Positions 13,443-15,533 of a DNA stretch of 15,533 nucleotides are shown piece by piece. The position numbers and the translations under genes are program-made. The stretch's first letter is position 1. The number at the start of each line of letters is the position of its first letter. The DNA lies in contig CALFJA010000117.1 in assembly GCA_937877605.1 (NCBI GenBank), forward strand, positions 1-15,533. Direction: 5' to 3'. A model generated the notes under the pieces. That model was not told where the DNA came from. It saw nothing but the letters and a program-made list of their open reading frames with translations, and did no database searches. The stretch comes from an uncultured Prevotellaceae bacterium. GTDB lineage: Bacteria > Bacteroidota > Bacteroidia > Bacteroidales > Bacteroidaceae.

Positions 13443-14141
13443 ATGCATCGTTTCATTACCATACTCATATTGATGCTTGTCTGTGCGGCTGCCAGTGCAC
13501 AGGCTGACCGTAAATTCATTCGCGAAGGCAACCGGCTTTATAGACAAAAGCAATTCGATGCTGCTGAGAGAAGTTACCGACAGGCTGTTGCCTCCAATCC
13601 GAACAATGCCGTAGCGCAATATAATCTGGGGTGCGCACAGATGATGCTCCGGAAAGACTCCTTGGCTGCCGTGCAGTTCGTCAAGTCTGGAGAGATGCAG
13701 AAAGACCGCTACCGCCGTTCAATGTCATACCATAATCTGGGAGTCATCTTCCAAAACAATCAGCAATACGAACAGGCCATTGAAGCATACAAGGAGAGTC
13801 TGCGATGCAATCCTACCGACAATCAGACCCGATACAATCTTGCCCTCTGCCAGAAGATGCTGAAAAAGCAACCGAAGCAAAATCCTCCAAAACAACAACA
13901 GCAGCAACAACAGCAATCGGGAAATCAGCAGAATCAACAAAATCAGTCGCAACAGCAGCAAAAAGACGAGCAGAACCAACAGCAACAGAGTAAGCAGCAG
14001 CAAGAGCAACAGGGACAGATGAGCCGCGAGAATGCCGAACGCCTGCTCAATGCAGCCATCCAAGAGGAGAAGAACACAAAAAAGAAAATTGAAAAGCAGG
14101 CACATCCCGCCCAGGCACGCCAACCGGAAAAAAACTGGTAA
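13443..14141 (+). CDS. batC: BatC, exported TPR protein with Q-rich linker
   Basis: A protein of 232 residues. A signal peptide (MHRFITILILMLVCAAASAQ) is followed by tetratricopeptide repeats from about residue 22 to 141. YNLGCAQMML, YHNLGVIFQNNQQYEQAIEAYKESL and YNLALCQKML mark the repeat helices, and NPNNA and NPTDN mark the turns. A glutamine/asparagine-rich linker follows (143-190; 29 of 48 residues are Q). A short charged C-terminal segment, SRENAERLLNAAIQEEK and then KKKIEKQ, ends QPEKNW; the last residues resemble the conserved end of BatC proteins. The TPR part probably binds the VWA domains of BatA/BatB outside the membrane. The start is three bases after batB, so the two are surely co-transcribed. 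Family call confident; the length and composition of the linker vary among relatives. Confidence 0.9.
   Translation: MHRFITILILMLVCAAASAQADRKFIREGNRLYRQKQFDAAERSYRQAVASNPNNAVAQYNLGCAQMMLRKDSLAAVQFVKSGEMQKDRYRRSMSYHNLGVIFQNNQQYEQAIEAYKESLRCNPTDNQTRYNLALCQKMLKKQPKQNPPKQQQQQQQQSGNQQNQQNQSQQQQKDEQNQQQQSKQQQEQQGQMSRENAERLLNAAIQEEKNTKKKIEKQAHPAQARQPEKNW
13869..14012 (+). repeat. Poly-glutamine coding low-complexity tract in batC
   Basis: The tract encodes residues 143-190 of BatC, with 29 glutamines and five asparagines. CAA and CAG codons are mixed irregularly rather than in a uniform run, so it looks like an old, selected linker more than recent slippage. Confidence 0.85.
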
Positions 14142-14217
14142 AGCATTGTCTTCTGGCAGTTACCATTTAGGGTGAACCCTGTTTTCAGTATTGACCATTA
14201 CATATAAATATAAAATA

Positions 14218-15533
14218 ATGTACAGGAATCTACGATTCATTCATGTAGTGATGCTCTTGTTCCTCACTTCTGCAGGATGGGCGCAGGACATAAAGGTATC
14301 GACACCAGGCCGGGTCGCCACCGGGGAGAACTTTCAAGTGGTTTATACGCTGAGCACTGCCGATGTGGATGAGTTCCGATTGGCGGAAGTTCCAGCCGGA
14401 TTGCAATTGGTGGCAGGTCCCTACAGGTCGCAGCAATCGAGCATACAAATGGTGAACGGACACACATCTTCGTCAGCCAGCACACGATATACCTATACCT
14501 TCTATGCCGAGAAACGCGGAACCTACACCATAGCAGGTGCCCGTGCTGTTGTCAAAGGAAAAAGCCTGACATCGCCAGCGGCCAAAATTACCGTGGCAGG
14601 TGATGCCGTCCAGTCGGGAGGAACACCGAAGATGCATAGTGACCAGGGGGCACACATCTCTTCCGGAAATGAACTTTTCATCCGGGTGAGTGCCGACAAG
14701 CGAAGCGTTTATGAGCAGGAGCCCATCTTGTTGACTTATAAGGTGTTCACTACGCAGGAACTGACACAACTGGAGGGAAAGATGCCCGATCTGAAGGGAT
14801 TTCACACACAGGAGATTCCCCTGCCACAACAAAAATCCTTTCACATGGAACAGGTCAACGGAAAGACCTACAAGTGTGTCACTTGGAGCCAGTATGTGAT
14901 GTATCCGCAGATGACGGGCCGTTTGGAAATACCCAGTATCACTTTCAAAGGCATTGTTGTACAGGAAAACAAGGCCACCGATCCATTCGAAGCATTCCTC
15001 AATGGAGGCTCCAACTACACGGAAATAAGGCGCAACATCGTCGCACCCAGCATCAGCGTTGAGGTAATGCCTCTTCCGAAGCGGCCCGATGGTTTCTCGG
15101 GTGGAGTGGGACACTTCACCATGCAAGCCGCAGTATCTTCTCCAAAGGTCAAGGCCGGCGAGGCATTAACGCTGACTGTGACAGTAAAGGGAACAGGTAA
15201 CATCAAGTTGCTCAAGCAACCTGAAGTGAAGATGCCTACCAGTTTCGACCAGTACGAACCGAAGATAACCGACCACACCCAATTGACAGAGAAAGGACTG
15301 GAGGGAAGCATTGACTATGCTTTTACCGTCATACCTCAGACTCCAGGCGAATTTACCATTCCAGGAGCTCGGTTTGTCTATTTCGACACTGCCGACAAGG
15401 AATATAAAACCCTCCAAACTGCCCCTGTCACTGTTACGGTGGAGAAGAGTAGGGGCGGCTCTTCCGCTGATAATGAAACTGAAATGAAGGAGCGAGACAT
15501 AAGAGACATCAAGACAGGCAATGCCAATGGTGG
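14218..15533 (+). CDS. batD: BatD, 5' part (cut by window end)
   Basis: The frame runs from the ATG at 14218 to the right edge without a stop, giving 438 complete codons. A signal peptide (about residues 1-22, ending SAGWA before QD) precedes a series of beta-rich domains. The first (about 24-128) ends FYAEKRGTYTIAGARAVVKG, a second (about 145-285) includes YKVFTTQELTQLEGKMPDLKG, and a third starts near 300 with KVKAGEALTLTVTVKGTGN. This is the pattern of BatD (oxygen-tolerance family), an exported protein anchored by a C-terminal membrane helix. That helix and the end of the protein lie beyond the window. The gap after batC is 76 bases with a 4-bp GGG-containing hairpin (AGGG-TGAA-CCCT) but no clear terminator or promoter, so it likely belongs to the same operon. 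A batE gene would be expected next. Confidence 0.9.
   Translation, partial: MYRNLRFIHVVMLLFLTSAGWAQDIKVSTPGRVATGENFQVVYTLSTADVDEFRLAEVPAGLQLVAGPYRSQQSSIQMVNGHTSSSASTRYTYTFYAEKRGTYTIAGARAVVKGKSLTSPAAKITVAGDAVQSGGTPKMHSDQGAHISSGNELFIRVSADKRSVYEQEPILLTYKVFTTQELTQLEGKMPDLKGFHTQEIPLPQQKSFHMEQVNGKTYKCVTWSQYVMYPQMTGRLEIPSITFKGIVVQENKATDPFEAFLNGGSNYTEIRRNIVAPSISVEVMPLPKRPDGFSGGVGHFTMQAAVSSPKVKAGEALTLTVTVKGTGNIKLLKQPEVKMPTSFDQYEPKITDHTQLTEKGLEGSIDYAFTVIPQTPGEFTIPGARFVYFDTADKEYKTLQTAPVTVTVEKSRGGSSADNETEMKERDIRDIKTGNANG

Noticed and set aside
13725..14123. - strand leucine-rich frame that looks like a membrane protein
   Set aside because: Its poly-leucine is the reverse complement of the CAA/CAG glutamine tract in batC.
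14170..14181. Hairpin AGGG-TGAA-CCCT between batC and batD as a terminator
   Set aside because: The stem is only four base pairs and is followed by GTTTTC rather than a proper T-run, so operon continuity is more likely.

Overview
The window looks like chromosomal DNA of an anaerobic Bacteroidales bacterium, most likely Prevotella or a close relative. The evidence is the set of gene families (DUF4491, the DUF5103/type IX secretion plug family, a Bat operon with MoxR and DUF58 partners, an N-terminal-rubredoxin rubrerythrin, an M49 peptidase with HECLGH) and promoter -7 boxes of the Bacteroidetes form TAnnTTTG. No RNA gene, insertion sequence, prophage or CRISPR array was seen.

Left part (1-3540, + strand): the 3' end of a dipeptidyl peptidase III gene overlaps a small HEAT-repeat protein resembling AlkD-type DNA alkylation repair enzymes. 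hisS (histidyl-tRNA synthetase) follows with its own promoter, then a rubrerythrin peroxidase gene. The hisS/rubrerythrin spacer is a degenerate 7-bp tandem repeat that begins inside the hisS reading frame. A perfect 16-bp hairpin at 3558-3595 serves as terminator for both converging transcription units.

Middle (3623-5940): a - strand cluster runs DUF4491 membrane protein, rlmH, DUF5103/T9SS plug-like protein, with consecutive reading frames overlapping. A well-formed promoter lies upstream of DUF4491. That promoter sits in the first of two tandem palindromic repeats (5729-5871) separating this cluster from the + strand phosphoglucomutase/phosphomannomutase gene (5973-7718), which ends at a clear terminator (7758-7785).

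A gene-free stretch of about 600 bases (7786-8392) contains several inverted repeats and a short imperfect direct repeat, and ends in the promoter of the next operon.

Right part (8393-15533, + strand): an extended Bat (Bacteroides aerotolerance) operon: MoxR-type AAA+ ATPase, DUF58 protein, a membrane protein with a short BatD-like ectodomain, BatA, BatB, BatC and the start of BatD, cut by the window end. The three von Willebrand A-type proteins all keep their metal-site residues. The usual reading of this family is a MoxR chaperone acting on membrane-anchored VWA proteins, with TPR and beta-rich partners outside the membrane. The exact biochemical role is not established. I found no clearly undescribed system. 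The most unusual features are the promoter-bearing palindromic repeat, the 7-bp repeat spacer and the structured gap before the Bat operon.
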